From an uncultured Pelagibacteraceae bacterium (GTDB taxonomy: Bacteria > Pseudomonadota > Alphaproteobacteria > Pelagibacterales > Pelagibacteraceae): DNA of 64,000 nucleotides. A model generated the notes under the pieces. The model was not told the DNA's origin and searched no databases. It was given only the letters and a program-made list of their open reading frames with translations. The stretch lies in the NCBI GenBank assembly GCA_902595635.1, contig CACJQT010000001.1:1-64000 (forward strand). Direction: 5' to 3'. Shown in pieces: positions 1-9,268 of this stretch (position 1 is its first letter; each line of letters begins with the position of its first letter). The position numbers and the translations under genes are program-made.

Positions 1-7
1 AATTTCA

Positions 8-1093
8 TTATCTAAGTTTCAAAGTTGCCAATCCAATCATCGCTAGAATAATTGAAATTATCCAAAACCTAATTACAACAGTTGACTCTGGCCATCCTTT
101 TTTTTCAAAATGATGGTGTATTGGAGCCATTTTAAATATTCTTTTACCTGTTAATTTATAGGAAATAACTTGAACTATCACAGAAACAGCTTCCAAAACA
201 AACAATCCACCTGTTATTGCTAACACAATTTCGTGCTTAGTTATTATACCAACCGCTCCAAGTGAACCACCTAATGATAAAGATCCAGTGTCCCCCATAA
301 AAATTTTTGCCGGTGGTGCATTAAACCATAAAAAACCTAAACAAGCCCCGATTATTGATCCACAAAAAATCGAAGCTTCTCCTACACCCTCTATATATGC
401 GATCTGAAGATAATCAGAAAAAATTATGTTACCAGAGACGTAACTAATAAATGCAAAACAAGCGGCAACTAACATAACGGGAACTGTTGCTAAGCCGTCT
501 AAACCATCTGTTAAATTAACTGCATTTGAAGCTCCAACTAATATGAACATATAAAAAGGTATAAAAAACCAGCCAAGATTGATTACTAAGTTTTTGAAAA
601 AAGGAAAATATAGATTGTTTATTTGATCAGAATTACTTGTGATATAAAGTATAAATATACCAATCAAAGCTAAAATAATTTGTAGAGAGAACTTTAGTTT
701 AGAAGAAATTCCATTCGAACTTTTTAACTTTATTTTTTTATAATCATCATAAGCTCCCAATAATCCAAAAGAAGCTGCAATAAACATTAAAAACCAATTG
801 TAAGGATTTGATAAGTCACCCCATAGCAAAACTCCTGAAAAAACACCTAGTAATATTATTAGTCCTCCCATTGTAGGTGTTCCAATTTTTCTAATTATAT
901 GATCGCTAGGTCCATCTTCTCTGATTGGATTATGAATCTGTTTTGAAGAAAAAAAATTAATTAATGGGTTTCCAACTAAAAAAACAACAACCATAGCTGT
1001 AAACATAGAAAGACCAGTTCTTACTGTTAAATATTTAAAAACATTCAAAAAACTAAATTGATCTACTAGAATTGAAAAAAGTTCAAACAACAT
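8..1093 (-). CDS. mraY: Phospho-N-acetylmuramoyl-pentapeptide transferase
   Basis: MraY moves phospho-MurNAc-pentapeptide from UDP to undecaprenyl phosphate, making lipid I at the inner membrane. The 361-residue protein has about ten hydrophobic segments. Family motifs are visible: the Asp pair in GAYDDYKK (D116/D117), NLTDGLDGLA near residue 190, MGDTGS near 265, and the HHHFE signature near 325. Length is normal for the family. Its ATG overlaps the stop of the upstream murE-murF gene by one base (TAATG), so the two are probably translationally coupled. It is the last dcw gene visible; the rest of the cluster would lie beyond the left edge. Confidence 0.97.
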   Translation of the reverse strand: MLFELFSILVDQFSFLNVFKYLTVRTGLSMFTAMVVVFLVGNPLINFFSSKQIHNPIREDGPSDHIIRKIGTPTMGGLIILLGVFSGVLLWGDLSNPYNWFLMFIAASFGLLGAYDDYKKIKLKSSNGISSKLKFSLQIILALIGIFILYITSNSDQINNLYFPFFKNLVINLGWFFIPFYMFILVGASNAVNLTDGLDGLATVPVMLVAACFAFISYVSGNIIFSDYLQIAYIEGVGEASIFCGSIIGACLGFLWFNAPPAKIFMGDTGSLSLGGSLGAVGIITKHEIVLAITGGLFVLEAVSVIVQVISYKLTGKRIFKMAPIHHHFEKKGWPESTVVIRFWIISIILAMIGLATLKLR

Positions 1094-3921
1094 TAAGATT
1101 TTGATCCAATTTGTTTGGTTATTTGATTTAGACCAGTAGAATTTGAGCCCTTTATCATTAAAAAATCACCATTATTTAAATCATTTTTTATTATATTAAG
1201 AATTTCACTAGTTGATTTAAGTATTTTTCCTCTTTTTTGTGTTCTAATTTTGTTAAATGTTTCTGTGATATAATTCCCATAAACAAACAACTTTTTGAAC
1301 TTTGCTTTATTGATATTTTTTGCAGCTTCAATATGAAGTTTTTTTGAAAATTTTCCTAATTCTAACATGTCACCTAGTAGCATAAATTTTTTATTTGGAT
1401 TTACTTTTAAATTATCAAATTTCTTAATTGAGAAATTAAGGGATAATGGATTTGAGTTATAACTTTCATCTATTATATTAACTTTTTTAGAGCCGACAGT
1501 GAATTTTTTTATATTTCCTCTACCACTTGGTATTTTATAATTAGAAAAAAAGTTACTTTTTATTTTATCAATGATATTTAAACTTTTACAAACTGCAATG
1601 GAAGCCAATATATTATCCAAATAAGGTAATAAGTTATTATTAATTTTAAAATTAAAAGTTTTAGAATCTACGTCAATATAAATGATATAAGATTTTGTAG
1701 ATTTTTTTAATTTAGATAATCTAATATTAGAATTTTTATGTTTACCAAAAGAAATGATATTTAAATTATTTTTGTTTGCTAAATTTGAAAAAAAATCAAA
1801 AAATTTATCATCTTTATTCAGTACAATTGTACCATTTTTTCTTATGTTATAAATAATCTCTGATTTGGCTTTAGCTATATCCAATAAAGATTTAAAATTT
1901 TTGGCGTGCGCATAACTAATATTTGTAATAACTCCAACATCTGGTTTAATTATTTTTGACAAATAGTCTATTTCTCCCTTTTTATCCATTCCAATTTCAA
2001 ATATTCCGTAAGTCGTATCCTTATTTAAATTTATTAATGAAATCGGTAAACCGAATTTATTATTGAATGAATTTTTTGAAAATATTGTGGAATAATTTTT
2101 TTCAAGACATTGTCCTAACAATTCTTTCAGCGAAGTTTTGCCTGAAGATCCTGTAATTGCAACTTGAGATGCATTAGAAGAAATTCTTATCTTTTGTGAA
2201 AATTTAACTAATAATCTTAGAGTACTTTTAACATTAATCTTTTTTTTACTATCATTTTTGTTATTTTGAAGTATTGCTAATTTTGCTCCATTTTTTAAAG
2301 CTTCGTCTACAAAATCATTTCCATTAAAAGATTTCCCTTTAATTCCAAGGAAAATTTTATCTTTATTTTGTTCTTTCGAATTAGTGCTAATTTTTAAATT
2401 TTTCATTCTATCTAATTTTTTGTTGTTTATAATTTCTTTAAGAATATTTAATTTCCAATCATTTGATAAAATTCTATTTTTTAAAATTATTGATTTTTTT
2501 ATATTATCTTTGTCAGAAAATTTATTTTTCTTAATATATTCTTGAGTGTTTTCATGTCCCTTTCCTGCAATAATTAAAACCTCATCAGACTTACTATTTA
2601 AAATTGCTTTTTTTATAGCTAGTTTTCTTGATGGTATTTCAATCATTTTAGATGGTAAAATTGATTTCTTAATACTTGCTCTGATATTTTCTGGATTTTC
2701 ACTTCTAGGATTATCGTCTGTAAGATAAATATAATTACATAGTTTGTTGGCAATTTTGCCCATTATTGGTCTTTTTTCTTTATCTCTTTCACCGCCGCAT
2801 CCAAATACAATATTAATTTTTCTTAAACCAAATTGTTCTTTAATATTTTCTATGCTGGTTTTAAGAGCCTCTGGAGTATGAGCATAGTCTAAAATAAAAA
2901 TTGAATTATCTTTGGTTGTTCCGATTATCTCGAGCCTTCCTTTTGCGGGTTTAATATACTTGAGTTTTTTAACAATATCATCAATTTTTAGATTACTTTT
3001 AATTGCTGCCGCAATAGCCATCATCAAATTCTTAATTTGTATTTTTCCAATTAGGCTTGTTTTAAATTGGTATTCTTTATTTTGAAAAGTAAACTTTATA
3101 TGTTGGTAGTTATTTAAAATTTTAATTGAATTAATTTTTAAATGACTATCTGATGTACCAATGTTTAATAAATTTAATTTTTTTCTTTTGGCTATTTTTT
3201 TAAAGATTTGCGAATATTTTAAATCATTATCAAATATCAAATTTCCATTTTTATTTGTCAACTCATTAAATAAAATTAATTTTGAATTAAAATAATTTTT
3301 ATAATTTTTGTGATAATCTAAATGATCTCTGCTTAAATTTGTAAATATAGATGTGTTAAATTTAATGCCATGTAATCTTTTTTGATGAAGGCCATGACTT
3401 GATGCTTCTAAAATTACATTTTCAATTTTTTTTTTCTTTAAATTTGCAAGTATTTTATTAATTGTAATGGCATCAACAGTTGTATTATTAAGTTTTAAAC
3501 TAACACCATTCGATTTGACGCCTAAAGTTCCAATTGAAGCTACCTTTTTTTTATTAAGTTTTAATATCTGGTAATAAAAATTGACTATAGATGATTTACC
3601 GTTTGTCCCCGTTACAGCAATTATATTATTAGGTTTTTTATTATAATATTTATTTGCAAAACTTGATAGGGCTAATCTAGGATCGCTTACTTTTATATAT
3701 AATACACCTTTGTTGACTCCAGTTTTAAATTTATTTGATACAATTATTCGAGCTCCTCTTTTAATGGCATCATTTATGAAATTATTTCCATTAAATTTAC
3801 TACCCTGTGTTGCAAAAAATATATAATTTTTTTTTATTTTTTTTGAATTAAATTCAAATCCATTAAAACTTTTATTAATAAAATCTTTTTTAAGATTTTT
3901 ATAAAAGCTTTTTAATATCAT
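1093..3921 (-). CDS. murE-murF: MurE-MurF fusion: UDP-MurNAc-tripeptide synthetase / UDP-MurNAc-pentapeptide synthetase
   Basis: One 942-residue reading frame holds two Mur ligases. Residues 1 to about 490 are MurE, which adds diaminopimelate: Walker A TGTNGKSS at 104-111, the carbamylated-Lys region, and DNPR at 403-406, which in the family marks meso-DAP rather than lysine. Residues from about 500 are MurF, which adds D-Ala-D-Ala, with its own Walker A GSSGKTS at 591-597. Both ligases act consecutively in the cytoplasm before MraY. No internal stop separates them. It begins 11 nt after ftsI and ends overlapping mraY by 1 nt. MurE-MurF fusions are known in some bacteria; here the fusion itself is seen directly. 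Confidence 0.95.
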   Translation of the reverse strand: MILKSFYKNLKKDFINKSFNGFEFNSKKIKKNYIFFATQGSKFNGNNFINDAIKRGARIIVSNKFKTGVNKGVLYIKVSDPRLALSSFANKYYNKKPNNIIAVTGTNGKSSIVNFYYQILKLNKKKVASIGTLGVKSNGVSLKLNNTTVDAITINKILANLKKKKIENVILEASSHGLHQKRLHGIKFNTSIFTNLSRDHLDYHKNYKNYFNSKLILFNELTNKNGNLIFDNDLKYSQIFKKIAKRKKLNLLNIGTSDSHLKINSIKILNNYQHIKFTFQNKEYQFKTSLIGKIQIKNLMMAIAAAIKSNLKIDDIVKKLKYIKPAKGRLEIIGTTKDNSIFILDYAHTPEALKTSIENIKEQFGLRKINIVFGCGGERDKEKRPIMGKIANKLCNYIYLTDDNPRSENPENIRASIKKSILPSKMIEIPSRKLAIKKAILNSKSDEVLIIAGKGHENTQEYIKKNKFSDKDNIKKSIILKNRILSNDWKLNILKEIINNKKLDRMKNLKISTNSKEQNKDKIFLGIKGKSFNGNDFVDEALKNGAKLAILQNNKNDSKKKINVKSTLRLLVKFSQKIRISSNASQVAITGSSGKTSLKELLGQCLEKNYSTIFSKNSFNNKFGLPISLINLNKDTTYGIFEIGMDKKGEIDYLSKIIKPDVGVITNISYAHAKNFKSLLDIAKAKSEIIYNIRKNGTIVLNKDDKFFDFFSNLANKNNLNIISFGKHKNSNIRLSKLKKSTKSYIIYIDVDSKTFNFKINNNLLPYLDNILASIAVCKSLNIIDKIKSNFFSNYKIPSGRGNIKKFTVGSKKVNIIDESYNSNPLSLNFSIKKFDNLKVNPNKKFMLLGDMLELGKFSKKLHIEAAKNINKAKFKKLFVYGNYITETFNKIRTQKRGKILKSTSEILNIIKNDLNNGDFLMIKGSNSTGLNQITKQIGSKS

Positions 3922-3932
3922 TATGAAATTTC

Positions 3933-5564
3933 TTAATATTTTATGGCTAAAATAGGCCCAATTTTTTCAATTATATTTTTGGCAACCTCAACAGATGTCC
4001 AGCCAGCAGTATTAAAAGGTGTACCTATTATCTTCCTTTTTTTACCATCATTATATTCATAAATATAGGTTTCACTCAATTTTGGTTCATCTAACAAAAC
4101 AATTAAAACATATTTTGGAGAAGATATTGGAAAAATTGAAGCAAAAGTATTTATTTTTTTTTTAGAATATTTACCCTTTATAGATTTTTGAGCTGTTCCT
4201 GTTTTTCCAGCAATTTCATATCCAGCAATATTTGCTAAATTAGCTGTGCCCTGTTCGGATGTTACAATTTTTCTTAATATTTCATTAATTTTATCCGAAT
4301 TTTCTTGTGTTATTATTTGCTCACCTCTTTTTAAATTTTTCTCTTTTTTAATTAAAGTTGGTTTTATTTTATATCCACCATTTGCAATTATTGCATAGGC
4401 TTTTGCAAGTTGAAGTGGTGTGGTTGTTATACCATGACCATATGCTGATGTAGCTAATTTACATTTTCCCCATTTAAACGGAATTGGATTTCCAACTTCT
4501 TCAATATCAAATTGTATTTTATTTAATAGATCTAAATTTTCTAGAAAATCTTTAAAATTTTCTAAACCGACTTTCTGAGCAATTTTGATTGAACCAATAT
4601 TTCCAGATCTAATTAATATTTCTTCTGCAGTAAGACTAGATGGAATATCCATATCATATTCAGAGATTGACCTTCCCGCACATTTTATTTTTTTTGGTAG
4701 ATTTTTAAAAAGGGTATCTTCTTGGATAACATTTTGTTGAAGTCCAGCAGCCAGTGTAAATGTTTTAAAAACTGATCCAAGTTCATAGACACCTTTTGTG
4801 GATCTGTTTATAAATTTTTTATCAGAAATATCTTCTCTTTTATTTAAATCAAAATCTGGTATAGAAACCATTGATATAATCTCACCGCTGTTAACGTTCA
4901 TTAAAATAGATGTACTTCCATAACTATTAAAAATTTCTTGAAATTTTAACAATTCTTCTCTTATCAAATATTGTATTTCAGTATCTAAAGAGAGTTTTAA
5001 TGGCTTGTTTGAAGTTGTTAATTCATAGTCAAAAGATTTTTCTATACCAGACACACCATTGTTATCTGTATCAATCTGTCCCAATATATGACTGAAAAGA
5101 TTACCGTTAGGATAAACACGAGCAATGTTTTCTTCCTCTTTAAACGATTTTTCTCCCAGTAATTTTATTTTTTCAAGTTTTGCTGGAGATATTTTCTTTT
5201 TGACATAAAAAAACTTTTTTCCGTTGATTTCCTTTTCAAAATCTTTGTCAGGAAATATTAATTTTAAAGAAATTAATAATTTTTCTTTGTTAATTATTTG
5301 ATTTGGATTTATGCCCAAATTTGTAACACGTACAGTTTTAGCAATAATATTTCCATTTCTATCCATGATAGATGCTCTATATTTCTCTTTTTCTTTTACA
5401 GGTTGAGCTTCGTTTGTTTTTTTAAACCCTAAATAAATAGTTTTAGACGTAAAAATTATTGTAATTATAAAAAATATGAAAAAAATAAATGATATACGTT
5501 CAAAAGATATTTTTAAATTTGATCTATTCGCTTCAAATTTAAAATTTTCGTCAATATTATTCAT
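3933..5564 (-). CDS. ftsI: Peptidoglycan transpeptidase FtsI (PBP3-type)
   Basis: Septal class B penicillin-binding protein that cross-links new wall at the division site. The 543 residues have one N-terminal transmembrane segment at about 25-46, a PBP dimer domain, then the transpeptidase domain. Catalytic motifs are intact: SVFK with nucleophile S264, SGN at 320-322, and KTG at 454-456. The start overlaps ftsL by 8 nt, as expected for translationally coupled dcw genes. Identification rests on the motifs and on the position between ftsL and murE. Confidence 0.95.
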   Translation of the reverse strand: MNNIDENFKFEANRSNLKISFERISFIFFIFFIITIIFTSKTIYLGFKKTNEAQPVKEKEKYRASIMDRNGNIIAKTVRVTNLGINPNQIINKEKLLISLKLIFPDKDFEKEINGKKFFYVKKKISPAKLEKIKLLGEKSFKEEENIARVYPNGNLFSHILGQIDTDNNGVSGIEKSFDYELTTSNKPLKLSLDTEIQYLIREELLKFQEIFNSYGSTSILMNVNSGEIISMVSIPDFDLNKREDISDKKFINRSTKGVYELGSVFKTFTLAAGLQQNVIQEDTLFKNLPKKIKCAGRSISEYDMDIPSSLTAEEILIRSGNIGSIKIAQKVGLENFKDFLENLDLLNKIQFDIEEVGNPIPFKWGKCKLATSAYGHGITTTPLQLAKAYAIIANGGYKIKPTLIKKEKNLKRGEQIITQENSDKINEILRKIVTSEQGTANLANIAGYEIAGKTGTAQKSIKGKYSKKKINTFASIFPISSPKYVLIVLLDEPKLSETYIYEYNDGKKRKIIGTPFNTAGWTSVEVAKNIIEKIGPILAIKY

Positions 5565-5832
5565 TATTAAATTTAAAAATTTTTAAATCTGTAATTTTTT
5601 TTTTTTTTAATTCTTTATCAAAATATATTTTGGAATATTCCATTAACTTACTTGGTGATGTAAGATAGTTGTAATCAAATAAAACCAACTCATAAATATC
5701 ATTGAGAGCTCTGATATCTTCTTGAATTTCAAAAATTTGTTTATCAAGTTTTTTTGTTGAATTTTTTGTAAAAGCAGTTGAAATTATAAGAATAATAATT
5801 GTTATAAATAAAAGAATTTTTTTATGCATCAA
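5557..5832 (-). CDS. ftsL: FtsL-like cell-division protein
   Basis: A 91-residue protein with one N-terminal membrane segment (about residues 4-20), then a Lys/Glu-rich, probably coiled periplasmic part. Sequence similarity for FtsL is always weak, so the call rests on this topology and on its place between rsmH and ftsI, which it overlaps by 11 and 8 nt. FtsL joins the FtsQBL complex that activates septal wall synthesis. Near its 3' end the coding strand has a run of 14 A (5595-5608), a potential slippage site. Confidence 0.8.
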   Translation of the reverse strand: MMHKKILLFITIIILIISTAFTKNSTKKLDKQIFEIQEDIRALNDIYELVLFDYNYLTSPSKLMEYSKIYFDKELKKKKITDLKIFKFNNE

Positions 5833-6814
5833 AGTTCAAATTTTCTATGTCTTTTAAATAATTAAAATTAGTAACAAATTTTTTAAAGTTGCATCCATTC
5901 TCTAATTTATATGCAAATCTAAGTTTTGCTGACCTTGAGGGAGGATTAATATTAATCTCACCAGATGATGGAACTATTGGTTTTTTTTTGGTTAAATTAA
6001 AATACTTTTTAGTTGAAATACTTTTTGGTAAATATCTAGAAGAATTTTTTACTTCTGAGTATTCTTTAAAAAAAAACTTTACAATTTTATCCTCAATAGA
6101 ATGAAAAGTAACAACTGCTATTATTCCACCAATTGGTAAAATATTATATGCTTTTATTAAACCATATATCAACTCGGTTATCTCTTTATTAACAAAAATT
6201 CTAAGAGCTTGAAAAATTTTAGTTGATTTGTTTTTTCCACTTTTCTTTTTTTTTACACCTTCAATAATTTCTACTAAATTTTCAGTTTTAATTTTTTTAT
6301 TTTCTCTTAATTGTGCTATTTTTTTTGAAATTGGTTTTGCATATTTTTCATCGCCGAAATACTTGAAAATTTTATAGAGATTTTGTTGGCTCATTTTTGA
6401 AATTACATCATCACAAGAAAAATCATTTAATCCCATTCTCATGTCTAGTTTGCCTTTGCTATTAAAAGATATGCCTCTATTTAGATCAGAAATCTGATTT
6501 AATGAATATCCCAGATCAAAAATAATTGCTTTAATGTTATCTTCCTTTATTTGATCAATATCTGAAAATTTTTTGTTATAAAATTTAAATCTTTTTTTAT
6601 ACTTTGTGTGAAATTGATTAGCTACACTGTTGACAGAATTATCTCTATCTAGTGCTACAATATTATTTAAGTTATTCTCTAATATCTTTTTTGAATAACC
6701 GCCTGCACCAAATGTGCAATCGATAAATGTGCCACCATAAAGAGGGGAAATAATACTAACTAATTCGTTTAGTAATACTGGAAAATGTTTTTCCAGATTT
6801 ATGGTGGCATTCAT
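5822..6814 (-). CDS. rsmH: 16S rRNA (cytosine1402-N4)-methyltransferase
   Basis: RsmH (MraW) methylates C1402 in the decoding centre of 16S rRNA using S-adenosylmethionine. The 330 residues include the SAM-binding stretch DCTFGAGGYSKKIL near residue 33, LDMRMG near 123, and the C-terminal NPPSRSAKLR motif typical of the family. It lies 18 nt downstream of ftsZ and overlaps ftsL by 11 nt. In most bacteria it directly follows mraZ; here ftsZ is inserted between them. Confidence 0.96.
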   Translation of the reverse strand: MNATINLEKHFPVLLNELVSIISPLYGGTFIDCTFGAGGYSKKILENNLNNIVALDRDNSVNSVANQFHTKYKKRFKFYNKKFSDIDQIKEDNIKAIIFDLGYSLNQISDLNRGISFNSKGKLDMRMGLNDFSCDDVISKMSQQNLYKIFKYFGDEKYAKPISKKIAQLRENKKIKTENLVEIIEGVKKKKSGKNKSTKIFQALRIFVNKEITELIYGLIKAYNILPIGGIIAVVTFHSIEDKIVKFFFKEYSEVKNSSRYLPKSISTKKYFNLTKKKPIVPSSGEININPPSRSAKLRFAYKLENGCNFKKFVTNFNYLKDIENLNFDA

Positions 6815-6832
6815 TTATTTTTTTGAAGACCA

Positions 6833-8278
6833 TTAATTCTTTTGTCTTCTCAAAAATGCTGGAATTTCTAAATCTTCTTCTTCATCAGAGTTTATCTCTT
6901 GTGGTGAAGTAGATAGCTCCTCGTTAGCATCTGAATTAAATAGCTCTGGGGCATCATCATCACTCAACTCAAAATTCTCCAAACCATTATTTTCAGATAC
7001 TTGCTCATCTATATTGCTTTCAAATTCAGAGTTTACTGAGCTGGCTACAGGTGCTTCAGTTTGAACTAAATCGTCGCCATTTAGAGAGTTTGATGACTCA
7101 TTTGCATAATTAGTATCTATACTTTTAGAACTCAATTCTTCATTTTTCTCTTCTTCCTCTATTTTAAGAGCGTTAGCTCCATTAGTAATAATTGAATTAT
7201 TATTTGTAAATTGGAAAGATTGAGTTGATGCAGAATTTGAAAACTCAGAATAACCAGGATTTCTATTTTGAATTCTATGCACCATGTTTATTACTGATTT
7301 AGGCTCGGGTTGTTGTCCATCTAATGCAGTAGCAACAATAGAAACTCTCATTAATCCATCCAAACTATCATCCGTTATAGCTCCTATAATTAATTCTGCC
7401 TCTGGATCGACTTCGGCTCTTACTTTATTCACTGCTTCATCTACTTCAAATAATTTTAAATCTTTACCTCCAGTAATATTAACTAAAAGTCCTTTTGCCC
7501 CTTTTAAAGAATAATCGTCAATCAATGGATTATTAATTGCTGATTCAGCAGCTTTGACAGCTCTTCCTTCTCCTTCGGCTTGACCTGTGCCCATCATAGC
7601 TTTGCCCATTGAACTCATAACAGTTTCAACATCAGCAAAATCAAGATTTATAAGCCCTGGTCTAACCATTAAATCAGTTATACTTTGAACACCATGAAGC
7701 AAAACATCATTTGATAAAGCAAAAGATTCTTCAAAAGTTGTTTGTTCACTTGCAATCTTAAATAAATTTTGATTTGGAACAACTATAATAGTATCAACAT
7801 GCTTTCGAAGTTCCTCTAAGCCTTGTTGAGCTTTTCTCATTCTAGATGGACCTTCGTATAAAAATGGAAGTGTTATAACCCCAACTGTTAAAATATTTAA
7901 TTCTTTTGCTGCTCTAGCGATAACATGAGCAGATCCAGTTCCAGTTCCACCACCCATTCCAGCTGTAATGAAAACCATATTTGCACCCTGCAATATATTT
8001 ACAATTTCATTTAAAGACTCGTCTGCAGCAGCTTGACCTATATCTAATTTTGCACCTGCTCCTAACCCTTTAGTTAAATTTAATCCCATTTGTATTTTTG
8101 TTTGTGCTTTACTTAATCTTAAATCTTGAGCATCTGTATTGACTGCAATAAACTCTACACCCTGAAGACCAGCATCAATCATTCCATTTATTGCATTTCC
8201 TCCAGCTCCCCCTACGCCTAATACTAGAATTCGTGGTTTAAGTTCTTTTATATCTGGTGTTTTAAAGTTTATTGTCAT
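6833..8278 (-). CDS. ftsZ: Cell division GTPase FtsZ
   Basis: Tubulin-like GTPase that polymerises into the Z ring. The N-terminal nucleotide-binding fold starts at about residue 15. The tubulin signature GGGTGTGS is at 109-116, and the T7-loop region follows the core. After about residue 320 comes an acidic, Ser/Asn-rich linker of roughly 140 residues, ending in the conserved tail [10 protein letters not shown] that binds FtsA and other partners. At 481 residues the size is normal for an alphaproteobacterium. Unusually, it directly follows mraZ (11 nt gap) and precedes rsmH instead of closing the cluster after ftsQ-ftsA. Confidence 0.98.
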   Translation of the reverse strand: MTINFKTPDIKELKPRILVLGVGGAGGNAINGMIDAGLQGVEFIAVNTDAQDLRLSKAQTKIQMGLNLTKGLGAGAKLDIGQAAADESLNEIVNILQGANMVFITAGMGGGTGTGSAHVIARAAKELNILTVGVITLPFLYEGPSRMRKAQQGLEELRKHVDTIIVVPNQNLFKIASEQTTFEESFALSNDVLLHGVQSITDLMVRPGLINLDFADVETVMSSMGKAMMGTGQAEGEGRAVKAAESAINNPLIDDYSLKGAKGLLVNITGGKDLKLFEVDEAVNKVRAEVDPEAELIIGAITDDSLDGLMRVSIVATALDGQQPEPKSVINMVHRIQNRNPGYSEFSNSASTQSFQFTNNNSIITNGANALKIEEEEKNEELSSKSIDTNYANESSNSLNGDDLVQTEAPVASSVNSEFESNIDEQVSENNGLENFELSDDDAPELFNSDANEELSTSPQEINSDEEEDLEIPAFLRRQKN

Positions 8279-8289
8279 TTTCTCCCCTT

Positions 8290-8745
8290 TTAGTTATTAA
8301 ATTGCTTTTCCCATTTAAGACTTGCTCTGTTAATATTTGATTTTTTTCTAGCGTTTGCCCTAAATTTTTCAAAAAGTGTTGGTTCCCAGATTTGAAATGT
8401 TTTACCTTGACCAACAAATAACATGCTATTCTTAATTTTTGCATGTTTTAATAATTTTGTAGTTATTTGAACCCGTCCTTCACTGTCAAATTGTAAATTT
8501 ATACTTTCAGATAATATAGAAGTTGCAAAATAATCTTTTTTTTCTTCAAAAGGGTTGAGAGAGTCAATTGCATTTGAAATTTTTTCTATTCGATCTTGAG
8601 GCCATGCCTCAATACACTGATTATTAAAAGATGGATAACAAATTACTCCATTATAACCTATATTTGACAAATATGATCTATATGATGCAGGCACTGAAAC
8701 CCTTCCTTTTTTGTCCAATTTGTTTTCGTAGGTTGATAAAAACAT
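8290..8745 (-). CDS. mraZ: Transcriptional regulator MraZ
   Basis: A 151-residue protein with two SpoVT/AbrB-like MraZ repeats. The first starts [20 protein letters not shown] and the second centres on [18 protein letters not shown] near residues 83-100. In Escherichia coli MraZ binds TGGGN direct repeats in its own promoter and represses the dcw operon. Matching repeats lie just upstream here (8766-8790). It is the first gene of the operon, with ftsZ 11 nt downstream, so control by MraZ would fall directly on FtsZ supply. Confidence 0.96.
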   Translation of the reverse strand: MFLSTYENKLDKKGRVSVPASYRSYLSNIGYNGVICYPSFNNQCIEAWPQDRIEKISNAIDSLNPFEEKKDYFATSILSESINLQFDSEGRVQITTKLLKHAKIKNSMLFVGQGKTFQIWEPTLFEKFRANARKKSNINRASLKWEKQFNN

Positions 8746-8765
8746 AAACCATATTATCCCTAATT

Positions 8766-8790
8766 TGGGTATTTATGGGATATTATGGGT
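8766..8790 (-). promoter_or_regulatory. Putative MraZ operator: three TGGGN repeats, 10-bp period
   Basis: On the plus strand TGGGT (8766-8770), TGGGA (8776-8780) and TGGGT (8786-8790) are spaced by exactly 5 nt each. This is the arrangement reported for E. coli MraZ binding. They lie 21-45 bp upstream of the mraZ ATG and overlap the candidate -10 region. The TGGG reads on the strand opposite to mraZ. Function is inferred. Confidence 0.75.
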
Positions 8791-8808
8791 TTTATTTGTT
8801 AGCGTCAA
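8780..8808 (-). promoter_or_regulatory. Candidate mraZ promoter
   Basis: Read on the minus strand, TTGACG (8808-8803) serves as -35. It is followed after 17 nt by TAATAT (8785-8780), or after 15 nt by CATAAT, as -10. The MraZ repeats surround the -10, consistent with repression by occlusion. The -35 hexamer is the same as at the ccrM promoter. Predicted by eye only. Confidence 0.45.
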
Positions 8809-8871
8809 TAGCTAATATTGTGGAACACCAATGTAAAAAATTAATAATTATTTGGATTTATTTTAATGAAA

Positions 8872-9229
8872 TGCCAGATAAACTATAAGCCGGGTTCTGT
8901 CATTTAAACTTATCATTTATCTAGGCTTTAAATCACTTTAAAGCTCAAGCAACTAACCCTGATGACTAGCCAAAGACTGCTTTTAGTTATTGCTAACAAT
9001 GTCATCTCTACTCAGTCTTGCTCCCAGTGGGGTTTTCCATGCGCTAGCTGTTACCAACTTAGCCGGTGTGCTCTTACCACACCTTTTCACCCTTGCCTTG
9101 ATAAGGCGGTTTATTTTCTGTGGCACTATCCCTGGGGTTTCCCCCGCCAACTGTTAACTGGCACTGTGTCTTTGTAGAGCCCGGACTTTCCTCTTTAATA
9201 AATTAAAGCGATAAGTCATTTATCTGGCA
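8872..9229 (-). ncRNA. rnpB: RNase P RNA (M1 RNA)
   Basis: Bacterial RNase P RNA of about 358 nt, the catalytic subunit that trims tRNA 5' ends. On the minus strand the 5' part contains the conserved GAGGAAAGTCCGGGCTC. The 3' part contains ACAGAACCCGGCTTATAG, the universal end signature. The two termini pair perfectly over 11 bp (TGCCAGATAAA with TTTATCTGGCA), which defines helix P1 and sets the boundaries. It lies between the amidase gene and mraZ on the same strand. A 71-codon open frame on the plus strand here is a chance shadow. Confidence 0.95.
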
Positions 9230-9268
9230 CTTAAGAATTATTCTTTTTTTTCCAAATTTCAACTATTA

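Noticed and set aside
5557-5608. Possible FtsL-FtsI fusion by slippage at the A14 run
   Set aside because: Both shifted frames meet a stop within a few codons before the ftsI start, so no fusion product can form.
8962-9177. Plus-strand 71-codon open frame rich in Trp, Cys and Ser
   Set aside because: It lies fully inside rnpB, whose conserved ends and P1 helix explain the sequence; the base composition comes from the structured RNA.
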